DNA of 64,000 nt, from assembly GCA_900708905.1 (NCBI GenBank), contig CAADRB010000014.1, positions 972,263 to 1,036,262 of the forward strand, written 5' to 3'. The position numbers and the translations under genes are program-made. The DNA is from Hymenolepis diminuta (taxonomy: Eukaryota; Platyhelminthes; Cestoda; Cyclophyllidea; Hymenolepididae). This document shows, one piece after another, positions 9,165-22,262 of this stretch. The notes under the pieces were generated by a model. The model searched no databases and was not told the DNA's origin. It saw only the letters and a program-made list of their open reading frames with translations. Positions within the stretch are counted from its first letter, which is position 1. Each line of letters begins with the position of its first letter.

Positions 9165-12100
9165 TTAAAAAACACTGACAGGACTCGTTGAAATTTCTTC
9201 CGGAGTTCGGTCCAAAGCCTCTAGGGAATCTGTAGGAACTTCAGGAATGGTTGAGGCTCTTATAATTGTTCCATGCTTGGTTAGCGATGTTGCCTCCGGA
9301 ATATAGAGCTCTTGACCGAAGGAATCGACACCCCATTTCTCTAAAAAGGAAAAATAGAACGTTAAGATGCTAAAATCATTTTAAATAATTAGCAGTTCTT
9401 GTATATTTGGCGACAGCAGATTACCGAAATAGCCTGGCGAACAACATAGTTTAATCAACTGGTCAATAAGCTCAGAACATCGAGGAAACGGATTCACTGA
9501 GTTATTTAGGAATCAAATGCTGAAATTTGGAACATTAAGGTATGACCCATAAAAAAGTAAAAAGTGGACAGAATGATGAACCCAGAATTCAAATATGATA
9601 AAACTCTTTTGAAGCCCTCTCTATTTCTTTTTTTACACTTTATCTTTTCAACCACTTTAGTATTAACACTTTTACTGTGTCCAACTGTTGTCAATGGTTA
9701 AACACCGATCAAGTCCATGTCATAATTTTAAGCTATGCACAAGTGAAATACAGCGATCAATTAAACAACAAAATAGCTCAACTTACATAAGGAATAGCTC
9801 ACTTTCCTGCAAATAGGACAAATTTAAATTAAGCCTAATGTCCATATGAAGGCTTCAAATCTTATAAAATAGAGGAATGCATATAAGATACTTATGTGGA
9901 TATCGTTTATCATCTAAAGTGAATTATATTCAGGTACATGAGACCAAAAATGGAAGAAATCCGCAGAAATTTTGACCTACTGATCGTACCCTTTAACTGA
10001 ATATCCCAATTACAACACAAAATTTTCACTTCTTCCCATCTGCGGCTCTCTCCGATGCAATTCAATGTTCTAATCTCGACTTCTACCTAAATTTGTGGTA
10101 AAAATTGCTCGAAGTCATGAGGCTATTGGATCAAAAATCAACTCATATTCTGACAGTTTCAAGCTTTAGTCCTCTTCGATCGGAACACTTAACAAGCGTA
10201 CAAATTCTTTATCTAACATATAGCGGGTCATGTTTTTATATTTTGCTTGAGTAATCAAATGACGAAGACCTAAAAGTTATACATTCTGCTGACTAATCTT
10301 TCTCAGCTCATTTTGAACAGTTGGAGGACATCTTGGAGCCATATATATAGCGAAAATCCCACTCCGATGCTCCTTACCACAAATGACCTCATTATTAATC
10401 AGTAGTTAGTAATGTGCACTCGTATGTTTCAGTCCCGTGACCGCCGACTTAACTAACCCCATCTACTGTTGAAATGCCACCGATGTAATACTAAGTAAGT
10501 ATAGAGAAATTTTCAATCACAGTTAAACTAACCCTGTTCTTCAATATGCTCCTTCATAGCAGAAATCCAATCTAGCAGAGGCCCACAAGCCTCTGTACCT
10601 CCATCCGCAGTTGCTGAGGGGAGTGGATCGAAAGCGGCCATTTGAAGGGTTACTTCTCTTTCCCCATCCTCTGACTCCTCATCACCATCCTCCAGACTCA
10701 AATTTTGATTTCCAACACAGAGCCTGGATGCTATGCATAGAGTTGGCATTTTTCTTGCCAAATTATGGATCAGATTATGTGAGAGCGGCTGAGCTTTCTG
10801 AACTTCATTCATGCTCTGAATTCGAGGAAATGCTGAGTTCCTATTATTTTTCGGCCCATTTGCGTCATTTTCTTTTCCTTTGAAACTTGGAGAACCGTGT
10901 TTCACCATCACGCCCACTTTGGTTGGAGACGAGGCGGCAAGAGGTGGTATGACAAAACCACCCAGGGACATCGAGCGCCGAGGCTTGGGCTTAGGCGGTT
11001 CTTCTTTATCTTCTTTTGCGGGTTTCGATGAGTTGACGAGATGATCCCGTTCTTCAACGGTGAGGGATTTCAGGAAAAGAGGAAGTTGCCGAGAGACAGG
11101 CTCGTAATCCAGGAATTTAGTATACTGAAAGAGATGATATCAGATGAATAAAAATGTGAGTAAATGGAAGACAGCTTAGATACGTTCGAGAACTTTGTCA
11201 AGCGGATGTTTGTTGTCGGATCCTCAGAACGACCAAAGCGGTAATATTAAAGAATCTTGCTAATGAATGCATGTACTCATGCATCAAGTGTGATAGTGAT
11301 ATGAATCAGCAGAAGTCTGATGAGCACAATCATGTCAATCGAATTTCTAGTGAAACTGCGTGCCAGAATGCTTCACTCTCTGTAAGCTTCTAACTAAATA
11401 CTGGCCGATTTTGCCCCTGCAAATCTCATATTTGCAACTTGTGCTGTAAACAATGTGCCGAAAGAAACCAGAATTCAGAAAGAAGAACATCAACCAAAAA
11501 ACTAAACCAACGGTCAGTCCGATGATTGAACCAAGAACTAATTAGAAGGATATGAAGCGAAGCGAAAATCCGCAGAAGAACCACTAAGAATATGAAACAA
11601 CAAAAAAGAACAGAAAAGAGGAGAAAAGAAAGCAGTATCCTGAACTAGTTCCTGCTATAGTCAACGAATTAGAACTAAAACCAAAAGTGAACGCCGTCAA
11701 GACAGATAATGGAGATCATTGTAGGAAATCAATAGTGAATGTGCTATTCCATTCAAAACATAAGGAAGTGAAAGCCCTGATCCATGAGAAAGTAAAAGGA
11801 CAGATCCTACAATAGAGGGGGGAGGGACCAATGACGGAAAAGTTGTTCTTGTGAATTTCTGGACGGCTGCTTATCCAGACTGTGCGGAAAAAGCTACATC
11901 AGTCAGCCGAATATGCTCCTGAAAAGGGAACAGATCGCCATAAAGGAATACAGAATAAACAGTAATCCCAAAGAAATGACGAAATTAACATTTATTAAAC
12001 ATTTTTTTCTCATTATTATTGAAAAGAACGCTTATCCCTTAAACTTTTTATGTGACCAATTTTGAATTATGCTGTGATGTGTATAGTTCGGTTTCAGTTA

Positions 12101-15100
12101 GAATAAGTTTTCGTTATAACAACGAGAACTTGAGTTTTCTTTCTTCTCTGACTGGGACTTCGGCTTGCAGAACGTAAAAATTATTAATATTTAGATCCGT
12201 AGAGCTACAAGCATCTGCGATATATCGCTAAGTTGGCACTAATATAATCAAGGCTGTAACTGCTCTATAGTTGGGTGCCTACTGAGATAATACGCTAGCT
12301 TCTGTTGTTCAAACTTACTAGAAAAAAGACAGAAATCACGCCAATGTTATCATATTAAAAAAACTACCTCGTGTTAAATATAACTGATACCAAAATGATT
12401 AGTGTCAAATATGATATTTTTAGAAGTATAGGCGCTAAAAATCCAGGTAAACCGGATTTATGAAGATGTTTAGCTTGGCACCGATTTAATACAGGATATG
12501 CCATTGGTATATCAAATAATTTAATTTAAGCATAGTTTTCGTGATTAAATCGTTCCACTTGCCACGTTCTTAAATGTTTCAATTTAAAAATACTAAAGGG
12601 AATGTATGGCTTATAGTAAATCATTCATTTAAATATTCCTCAGTCAGTTTATCAGAATCCAGGACAATTGTGTAACAACACTTACATTCCGAGGGTACCG
12701 ACAGAGAAATCCCGACCACATAGGATAAACTGAACAAAAAAGGGAAAAATACAAGTGAATATTTAATACGCTAGTTACGGAACTTGTTCCATCTCAAAAA
12801 AAAGGCCACGAGATATAGATAAAAATAAAGCATTTATTGTCCTAACGGTGGCATTATACAATCTATTTTAGTAAAGCCATTCACAACCTAAGGTACTTTT
12901 CCTCTTGTATAAATAGTGAGACAAAAACGAACGAATGAACGAAATGTACGATAGGCCGTTTAAATCACCGGCGTTTATGTGCGATTGTGAAAATGGTTCT
13001 ACCAAAAATTATTGTCGATGCAGTTTTAACGGCGAATATGGACCCGACCAGACGTCGATCAAATTTATGTTCCACAATTCCATAGAATAGAATATGATAC
13101 AAGAAGCGTTACTCATTATGTGAAAATTAGACAAACTGATGGACCCGGAAATCGAATAAATTAAGGCTGCTTTGATTCGCTGAATCTATTCTTTACTTTT
13201 ATTCCAGTCCCTCTTCTTCTTCATGTTTCCCCATGATTACAAAATGAGCATTGTGCAAATGGTATGGCAAATAATGGTAGTTCGCGGCCTCTACAAACAT
13301 GACTTACCGCATCGATTTTAACCACGAAATCCCATTTGGTCTGAGGCTTTCTTGGCCTATCCACTTTAGAATTTCGTAACCTCACTTCGCTCAGAGAGTT
13401 AGAGAAGCTAATACTTTCGCCTTTCATTGGAGACTAAAAATGCAAACGAACGACATTTAAGATATGACATAGATACACCAGCAGATTAAGATCAGGCTCA
13501 AATAACTAACCAAATTCGCCTTGCGTTCACTTGGTTTAACCACCCTCGCGTAGAGACGTTGATTTTTTAATTCGCAGAAATATAATTTTGCTTCGTTTGT
13601 CTGAGACTCATCATTAACTGTCTGAAAAGAACGAAATTAGCTTAGATTCATTCAAAATGTCATACCAAAATTAAATAACAAAGATTTGATAAACCATGAA
13701 ACAACTAAAACGGACTCTATATAGAAAGACTTCCACGTAATCCTTTTTCTCAGTGAATATTCTTACCCGATTAGCGGTAATACGTTTGGATTCAACTGCC
13801 TCAAATACACGAGAACAATTGAGCATCTTTCCATATGTCAGTATCAGAATTATAAGCGATTAAAATAACTAAAAACAGCAATAAGATAGAAAGCAATCTA
13901 ACCATGTCTTCAGTTACCGAACGTAACATTCATGATACCCATTACGCCAAAACAAATCCAAACGCCAAACAAAACTAGGAATACAAGACGCAGGTCCCGG
14001 AAATGAAATCTTTATCTCAATCGACAGTGTGCCGGTGGCACAAAATTTAATGTGCTTGTCTACCAGAGATGGCGAGATAGATGCTCATCGACGCAATTTA
14101 ATGAGTGGGATGGCCAATCGCATTGGTTAATTCAGATCAACAAGGGAGGTGGTAGAGGACGAGATTCTAAACAGAGGGACTCCAGATTATCTTTACCAAT
14201 TAATGTAAACATAGTTTACACAAAATTGTAAAACAATAAATTAGTGGATACGAACATCAAATTTATCTAGTGATTAGGTAAAATACCTATAACCTTCAAG
14301 CCTCCCCAATGACTGAAGAGAAAGCTATGTGGCTGGATGCCACATTTACTCAGTATTCTAACCACAGAAGTACCTTCCCTATGATCGTACACATTAGTGA
14401 CCAAAATATTATTGAATGCGTACGAACGTAGCACCTACCCTAACCCAAAGCAACCCGCATCGAATAGATTTATGCACAGAGTCCGGTTGGGCAGTCAATG
14501 AGAAGCAAATTGGGCCAAACAATGGCAGAGCATCCTCACTAGTGGGATAAGCAGATACCGTGGAGAGGAGGGTATTGACACTGCTGGAGTTCATATTACT
14601 CGAAGAGGACGAGGAAGAAGAAAAGAAAAGGTGAGAGAGAGAGGCGTTGTGATTCTGTGCAGAGAGGAGTTCCAACTGATGTGCACTGACCTTTGATCCC
14701 AGATCAGCGAGAGTGGCTGTGTAGCGAGCCACGAGAGTGAAACAACAATCGAATGCAGGGCTATATAAGAAAGAAACCATATTAGTGCATCACATAATCG
14801 ATGATAAATTAATTCAATAATCAAAAAATCAGCCACCTCAGCTCTGCTATGTTAAGATCACGTAAGCTGCCCAACATTTTGTATGATCATTCAACTTTCT
14901 TAATCTTTGGAAAAAAATGAATTTAAGTGGTATCATTAAAAAAACCAGCTAATAGGCACTGGATATCGAGGACAAGAATTTGTTCAGTAATCTAGCTAAT
15001 GAATCATGAAATTTGAATTTGAATTTGGGAACGAAACACCCATTAAGTTAATATTGTAAAACCTAATGAAAAAGATGAAAACTTCCTAATACTCTGACGG

Positions 15101-18100
15101 TACTAGTGAAACCTTTCTGATCTCCTCTCGTAACTTTTTTACCAGACTTAAGTGTTGATCAATTTAAATTGCTTCCCACAAATGAGACTTGTCTTTTTTG
15201 CATTACTGTGGGCAATAATAATAAACAATGAAGTTAATCGGGCAAGCATATGAACAGGTGATGGGTTTGGAGGGAGTATTTAGAGGTCATTCTTAAATAT
15301 TTACCCCATTCTACTCAAACTCCAGAATGTTTCAGAACATTTTCGCAAGTAATGTCATTGAAGTATACGTCCTTTTAGAAATCTTTAAGAAAGTGAATTG
15401 TTCCTACTCTTCATTGAATGTTTTAACATTTGTTGCTTTCAAAAAAAGCAAACGGACATATAAAACAATCGGAATTCACAATTTTTACAGTGCGGTGCAG
15501 CCTTTCCTTTTATTTAAGATTTGATTCGTTTGAGATTTGATCTGAGATTTAAAGAAATAGGGAAGTGGAATCGACTTAGTCTGAATTTTTCCGGCCATAA
15601 TTGATACGGTCATGGGCACAATTTGTGAACAACTTCTCATTAGTTTTTATCCTATCAAGAAGCTTGAAAGCAGTTTCAATACACGATAACTAGGCAGAAT
15701 TTTCACATTCATTTAAATGAGAAATTTTTCGAAGGGATCAATTGAACAAACTCATAGCAAATCATGGCTCTGCGAAAGTCTAATCCTAAGGTTTGATCCT
15801 CACACTAGTCAACACCGCCATATTGTGGAAAGGCTGAAATGGAGATTTGGATCCATGACGATCGCAATTAACTTAATTAATCAACCAAGGTTAAGTGAAT
15901 AACGGCATAATAAAATCGAATTTAGTTAATTCCACACCCATATATACGATTTTGTGCCTTCCCTCTTACACCCTTGAGGAAATAACAGACACCATCACAT
16001 GAGAGAAAAAAAAATCAACTTACGAGGATGTGGGGACCGATACACGTTGGCCTTTTTTTGAATCCTAAGTAAAACAGAAAAAGCTGATAAAGTTAATATC
16101 CAGTATGAATAACAAGCTTAAACTAAAACGGTGATTTTTAGACTGAAATCAAAGCTATTCCTTAGCGGGTTAAATCAGGGTGTTAAAATTGTTACATTTT
16201 ACACTTTTTCTGGCTGAAAAGATCGAAACTCACGTATTTGCGGAAGTTTGGATGACATTATAGAATGAACAAGTCTTAATGTGTATACCAGAGACGAAAA
16301 GGAACTAAACACAGGTTGACCTTAGTGTTAAAGTTGGTCTTTCAATGTAATTGAATGTCTTATTCACACAACAGAAATTCCTCCCTCCGAACTACACATT
16401 TTCTTTCCATTAACTGGATGTAATAATCCATTACTCCTTCCGATCACTGCGATATCCAGGGCCGTATGATAAATTCCACTTGAAATACGGTGACCTGAAA
16501 CGACTGACTTACCTGTTCTCAGCTATATCTCGTATGTCCATCTAAACAATTGTAATTCACACAATTTACTAAGATATTACCTAGTAAATACTTACTCTAC
16601 CTGAGGCCTTATGAGTCTCTTGTACGTAGCTTCTAATATGTTACACTCACAATTTGCATTGTCAAGCATACTCCCACCTATTTAATCTGATAAGCTAAAA
16701 GCATACTAAAAATTATTTAAAAAATATACATAACCAAATTCTTTAGTTTTACATAGTTTCACTATCAAAAATGTAATTAACATCTTTTTGATAAATAGAA
16801 TACTAAACACTAAACGGTATTTACATTATTTAATTGATGAGATAAACACTAAATTTTTATTTGATTAACATAAAGCTAATTATAGAAATGCTTCAACGAA
16901 CTTAATTAAATAATTTTTCATTTTAATCGATGCGAATTAAATCGAAAAAGGGAATGGGAACTTACTTTAATGTATTCTGGAGTGAGAGTACCGAGAAAGA
17001 CGGAATTGCGATGGGCTAAAGATTCAGTATCCGTTCGATATCTGCGACGTAGAAAACTCATCGAGCCTTGATCTGTGCCCTGATATCCAAAGACTTCTAT
17101 GATGCATTCAAAGTCCGGCTGAACTTTTTCACTAAATAATTGTCAAAGATGAAAACATGTCTATGAATAAGCATTAAATATTTTCCCCTGACGAAATTAA
17201 TAATTTATTCTATACTTTCTTCTCAGTATTAGTAAAATATTGATTAATCCTTTAATTATTTAAGGGAACCAATACGAATGACGTCGTATTGTACATAGTC
17301 CGAATTGTTTTCGCCATATCAACAAGAACTTGTGCTTTCCTTCTTCCTGGCTAGGATATCGGCTTGTAGATCGTAAAAATAATAAAGGCGGGAAATCAAA
17401 TAGATGACAAATAAGCTATACGACGAAACCGGGTAAAAGAGACAGGTGTAATAAATTCAATAAAACGGAAGGGAAAATAATAAACAGTAATATTAAAAAT
17501 TTGGCTATAAATTACTTCCCATCAAACTTGCCCGAAGTTAAAGTAAAGATCGCATGGAAAGGGAGGACGTTGAAATTGAGATAAACAGAAAGATTCATAC
17601 TACCAATTTTTGGAAACCATCCCCCACCAAAAATTCAAGATACTGGAAACTATACCGCTTTCCGTTGGTTTGGCACTTTTTATATACTACTTTCCGCTCA
17701 AGTTAATTGCCTAAAATGTTTCATTTAAAGAAAGATTTTCAATAAAAGTTAATATACGGATAGACTATAATTATAACAATAAGTAACAATGAAACACCGT
17801 ACCATAATAATGATTAAAGGGACTGTAGGCAAACATTTGTAGACTGACGACAGCCATTAACGGGACTACCTATACTAGGGTCCACACGGACTCGTAGTTA
17901 CTAAGACTTAAAAATGACCTAAAATGAAAAGTAATGATTTACTCAAAATGAGCTGTAAATCACACTGTAGAATCAAGTTTCGAATTAGAGCAACTGCCAT
18001 ATGTCGCAGACAAATCACGCACTATTATAATTATGCGAAGTATTCTTTATTTAGTAAGTCTCACTAATTAACAGATAAAAATTCATTTTAATATCCCTAA

Positions 18101-21100
18101 TTTGCGGTTTAGGCATTCTAGGCACTATTATAACGAGCAGGTAGTAATAGACGCACAAGGTTATATGGTTTTTAACTGTAGCAACATCAAAATCCGTCAT
18201 TGTTTATGTGAATGACACAAACAAGGAGGCCCAAGTGATCTGATTTATACGCCCCACTATCGATTTGTTTATTCTTTCAAACACACAATTTCAGTGAAAC
18301 ACGATAGAACTGGAATTTGATGCTATTTAAGAGTCTTTTTCTCTGAAGAGTTTAAGTACCTACTAGCACCATGATGGTAGTCGTTAAGACTACAAGGCTA
18401 CGTGCACTCAGTACCAACTGAGTGCATTAAATAACAAGTAATCTAAAAATGATATACACTTCACGGTATGCAATTGCCATATTAGATATGAAATGGATAA
18501 AAATGGAATAAGCAGAAACCAAAAAAGTGCATATACAAATCATTTAATAAGATTTAAAATGATAGATAATAATATAAAAATTTCGCAGACAGTTCACATA
18601 AAACGGCAATTTTATCTTTGTAATTTGTCTACGGAAAGACGTTATTTAACCTTAGAAAAATAGTAGTAGATACTAGATAGAAGTTTCAAAGCCTGATGAA
18701 GGGAAGTGCTATCAACACTCATCAATTGCAAAGAAATGTTATCTTAAAGTTTTACAAACATATTCACAATTTCCCTTTGACTAGCAATTATCACTGTAGT
18801 TGGCAGCGGTCAAACAAATAAAGTCTGAACCTGTGATCTTCGACATGACTGCTATGCAAACAGCGCATTAATGGGACACTATCAAAAGTCATTTTAATCT
18901 TTCAAGGAACTTGTATAAAACAGCTTTCAAGTATTAAATATTCTCAGACCAATTGCTACTTTGTTTAATTTAACTGGATAAAAAAGCATGACAGACATTA
19001 AACAATCCCTGTAAGCGTGATTAATTGAAAGAATAAACAGATGTCGACTGTCAGAGTTAATATCTCATTCAACAATACTGTACTCAAGCACCAGTATACA
19101 TAAGTTTCCAGCCGGGACAGCGAAATAGTTAAAAATTAAACAATGTTATTTTAAAATCCAAAATTCTTCTAATTTTTGGGTAACAAAAGGCAACCAGTGA
19201 ATCAATACTGATTTTGGTGACCTGTTATAACCTGACCCTTGTATGCTTACACAGTTCATGACTAAGTTTTAAACTGTGTCCGACCTCATTCGCTTCAAGA
19301 AAACAAGGTTTTAAAGGTCGAGTTCAGTTGAGTCCCTGACAAATCTCTGTTGGATATATGTGCAAATAAGTTCCAGCCTTCGTTTCTCCCTACCTGCAAT
19401 TGAATGTTCTAACTAGTATTCTTCTTAATAACTGAACGAGCATGAATGAATTTTATGCCAAAGACGAACGTTACAATTATGCTATTCAATGAATTTTTAA
19501 CTATTTAAACGCATATTTCACATTGGATATCTCCGATACTAAATACGAAAAACTAAACTTCACACGCATAAAAAATAAGTACAACTTCGAACTTACAAAG
19601 TGAGTACATCATCAAATTCCAGATCAGAAGCCCCAGGCCGGACTTCGCAGAGCAACCGAGTTTCCCTAATCTGATCACCGACACGGACAATACAAAAGGC
19701 CGAACACCATTCTCCTGCACTCTCTCCATTTGAATTTCCCATTGATGAAAGGACAGCCGAGAGAGGCCGTTGATGACGGGTGAGGGTAGAGGAAGAATAA
19801 CCCCCACCCAGATTTGCTAATGTCCATTGATAGTCAGGATCCAAAAGTCTGTTGAGTGTCGCTGAAGCATTAGGAGTAAGTGACGTATCCTTCCAGAGAA
19901 GGGGTATACGGATGCCTTAAGCGGGAAAAGAACCATTAACACAAACGAAAGAGGTGTATTCACCGAGGTGACATGACCAACAATCAAATTCCGCTAGCCA
20001 GTTAATAAGCTCTAAAAATCAAAGACCTAAACTCACCAGAAACCTAAGAATCAAATCTTGAAATTTGTCATTTGGAAGAATATAACGTGATATAGAAAGC
20101 TATATGTATTACATAAAATATGGATAACATCCAGAACTCAAGTTATATAAGGCTCATTGTATTCTGACTTAATTCTCTAATTCTATTCGACCCCTTATCC
20201 CTTATTAGACTACGTTACTGTTACATAAGTTTAGATACTTTTCCATTTTTTTTGCTACGTAATAGCATTATAATAGTGACTTCATTTTTCACATACGGAA
20301 TTATAAAATTCTAGAAAAACGTGTAACCCGATTCCCATAATATTTTAAGAAGCATATTCAATAGACAATTAATAAGAATCTAATGGGTAAATAAGAAGGA
20401 AGTCCAACATATGATTAAAAATAGTAAACAAGAATAAACTAGCGATTTCCACGAACAGCATTTCATTACAGGGCCAAGCTTACAAAATGCATAGAGACTG
20501 TTCCAATTAACGTATTGCACCCAGTTTTTATGTCTAAACAATTAATGGACAAGATAATTTCAGAGAAAAATGTACCTGATAGACAAAGAGTAGCTTTGCA
20601 ATTACCGAGTTCTTTCCCTGAACTATTAAGCGGTGAAGCACCACTGTTATTATTAGCATCAGGAGTATTTGCAGCAGTGGCTTCATTGGTCTTTTCGCGT
20701 TGAAGTTTCTGCATAGAAACGACGAGACGAGCATTGCTGACTAGGATAGTTTTGGCAGCATCAAGACGTTGAAGTGTGTTGGCTGCCATGCCTAAAATTC
20801 GTGCAGCACCCTCACGCAATTTAAGATTTCTGTCGATATCCTCCTGTAACTTCGGATCCTGCCAAGAGAGAATGATATTGAACAAGAGTAAAACGGTAAG
20901 CAAGCTATATTTTACAAACTACGACTTATTTAAATATTAGGACATCATGAAACAGTTCAATTTAAAGAGAAAAATGTATATATTTATACTGGATAAGAGT
21001 ATGAAAATCGAAATTTTTATTTAGAATCATTTTGCACGTAAAATGACAAACCAATATGTATAAAGTTAAATTATTTTGGCACAAAATTTTGACGAAACCA

Positions 21101-21158
21101 ACAATTTTGTGATCATTCTTACCTTACTCATAGTATTTTGCCTGGCGAATCTCGACAT
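9165..21158 (-). CDS. RTKN: Rhotekin (HR1, anillin-like and PH domains), twelve exons
   Basis: Cytoplasmic Rho-GTP effector/scaffold. Exons (minus strand): 21158-21123, 20858-20576, 19915-19597, 17131-16966, 16064-16024, 14760-14439, 13826-13767, 13621-13511, 13433-13308, 11124-10533, 9496-9425, 9340-9165. All phases join and give 767 aa. Seen: an HR1-type Rho-binding coiled coil at residues 13-95 (LREGAARILGMAANTLQRL), then the rhotekin/anillin segment IRIPLLWKDT at about 107, IRETRLLCEV, PDFECIIEVFGY, and PLFGPICFSLTAQPDS near residue 375. The PH domain starts near 410 (AKLYFCELKNQRLYARV, WDFVVKI) and its C-terminal helix is LLDWISAMKEHIEEQ near 670. About 150-190 residues of Pro/Lys- and acidic-rich sequence are inserted inside the PH domain. 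The 60-nt exon 7 and its acceptor (AAAG|ATG) are the least certain; the 41-nt exon 5 is small but well bounded. Confidence 0.9.
11125..11976. other. Part of rhotekin intron (11125-13307)
   Basis: Contains a Cys/His-containing broken reading frame around 11260-11480 with stops, and a polypurine tract at 11814-11827 (AGAGGGGGGAGGGA). These hint at a decayed element, but no family was recognised. Confidence 0.3.
11977..12185 (+). repeat. Dispersed repeat family C, copy 1
   Basis: Begins TGACGAAATTAA and matches 17189-17385 through a TTTCTTCTCA.TATTA block, an AACAA(C/G)GAGAACTTG block, a TTTC/TTCCTTCT block, and GGCTTG(C/T)AGA(A/T)CGTAAAAAT. It lies in a rhotekin intron. TG start but no CA end, so LTR status is unproven. 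Confidence 0.65.
14031..14150 (+). repeat. tRNA-like SINE candidate, copy 1
   Basis: Resembles 45105-45225: GTGCCGGTGGCA start, GTGCTTGTCTACCA block, and AATGAGTGGGATGG near the 3' side. It lies in the rhotekin intron 13827-14438. The B-box region is poorly preserved. Confidence 0.5.
15200..15225 (+). repeat. 26-bp word shared exactly with 49132-49157
   Basis: A GCATTACTGTGGGCAATAAT... word is identical at both places, with similar GTCTTT sequence just upstream. Probably the preserved core of an old dispersed element. This copy is in a rhotekin intron. Confidence 0.6.
17189..17385 (+). repeat. Dispersed repeat family C, copy 2
   Basis: Second copy of the family described at 11977-12185; both start TGACGAAATTAA. 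It lies in the 2,465-nt rhotekin intron 17132-19596, 58 bases upstream (in gene direction) of exon 4. Confidence 0.65.
17386..19590. other. Rest of rhotekin intron 3
   Basis: AT-rich intronic sequence. No coding exon or repeat partner was found on reading. Confidence 0.4.
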
Positions 21159-21290
21159 TTTACTACAAGATTGCAAACCGCAATGACCCTTTCACGAAAA
21201 CTTTCCGCAGTTGGCGCCGACTTTATCAGTAGACTATTGTGGCTTTACCAAAGTCAGATTAATTAAAGATAAAATAGGCTACACTATGGA
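21159..21290 (-). promoter_or_regulatory. RTKN: Rhotekin 5' flank / probable promoter
   Basis: The 130 bases upstream of the rhotekin ATG are GC-richer than the surroundings, with a GTCGGCGCCAACTGCGG block. No TATA box is evident. Inference only. Confidence 0.35.
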
Positions 21291-22196
21291 TAAGGTAAAC
21301 GAAATTTCTATTTTAATATATATATATATAATTTAATATATTTAATTTATAATGTTCTTTTGATTAATTTTTCATTTTTCCCTTTGTTTTATTATATGTA
21401 TATATATAATCTCAGCTTATTAATGTTTGAAATCTTATCAAAAGCCATAAATTTTTTGTCTGAGTATTATGTATGTATACCAGGAAACTGAGCTTATCAC
21501 CGGTTCTCTTAATTTTTCATTCCTTTCGAATTACATCAATAGCCTAAAGTGTAAATGCCTAGATTATTAAAACCATCACCAGATCTTCTGAGAATATCTT
21601 AATCATTTGAAACTGTCTAACTCTTTTTAGTTAATATCGGTGACTTATAGTTTGAATATTAGTTTATAAGCTGAAGGTCAACTGGCGTGATAAACACAGC
21701 TACCGAATTCAGTAAAAATAACTTTACACAGCAATGTTTAAAAATTTTAAATTTTTCGACCTTTTTACTTCAATAAAGCCTTAATTTGAAGAAAATAAAC
21801 AGAGAAACTAATGTATGTGCCAATTTTAGGATTTTAATGATTAAGTAATAATTGAGCACATGAATAATGTGATATTTATTAGAAAATTCTAGGCATCACA
21901 AAGAACTACGTGGAGCAAACCGTTTTACTACTGTTTAGAATCAGGTCAATGCACCCAAAGAATACCGTGTCAGACAACCTCAGTTATCATCACATTTTAC
22001 GACAGCATGTAAAGATGCGTAATTTATCAATAATTATAAACTACTGAAAGGTTAAAAGCAATATAAATATTGAAAATAAATCGGTCTGCACATGTTCGTA
22101 ATGTTCTATGCTCGTCAGGCATGATAATAGCAGAATTAAAATGATAATAAACAATTATTAATTGTTATATTTAGGTTTTATCCTCAGATGCATAAT
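21291..22196. other. Intergenic, AT-rich
   Basis: Includes a TA microsatellite around 21318-21331. No gene supported. Confidence 0.45.
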
Positions 22197-22262
22197 TGAA
22201 TGATTCAAATGCCATCATCAGATCACATAATATTTATTGTACTGGCATGATTGAATCATTTA
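22197..22262. other. 66-nt hairpin
   Basis: The arms TTGATTCAAATGCCA-type (22197-22214) and TGGCATGATTGAATCA-type (22243-22262) pair over about 18 bp with one 2-nt bulge and a 28-nt loop. The shape is compatible with a pre-miRNA or a tiny foldback element. No known miRNA seed was recognised. Confidence 0.35.

Noticed and set aside
14591..14836. Alternative-frame ORF over the rhotekin 322-nt exon
   Set aside because: The frame that continues the anillin-like domain is the other one (through SEDALPLFGPICFSL).
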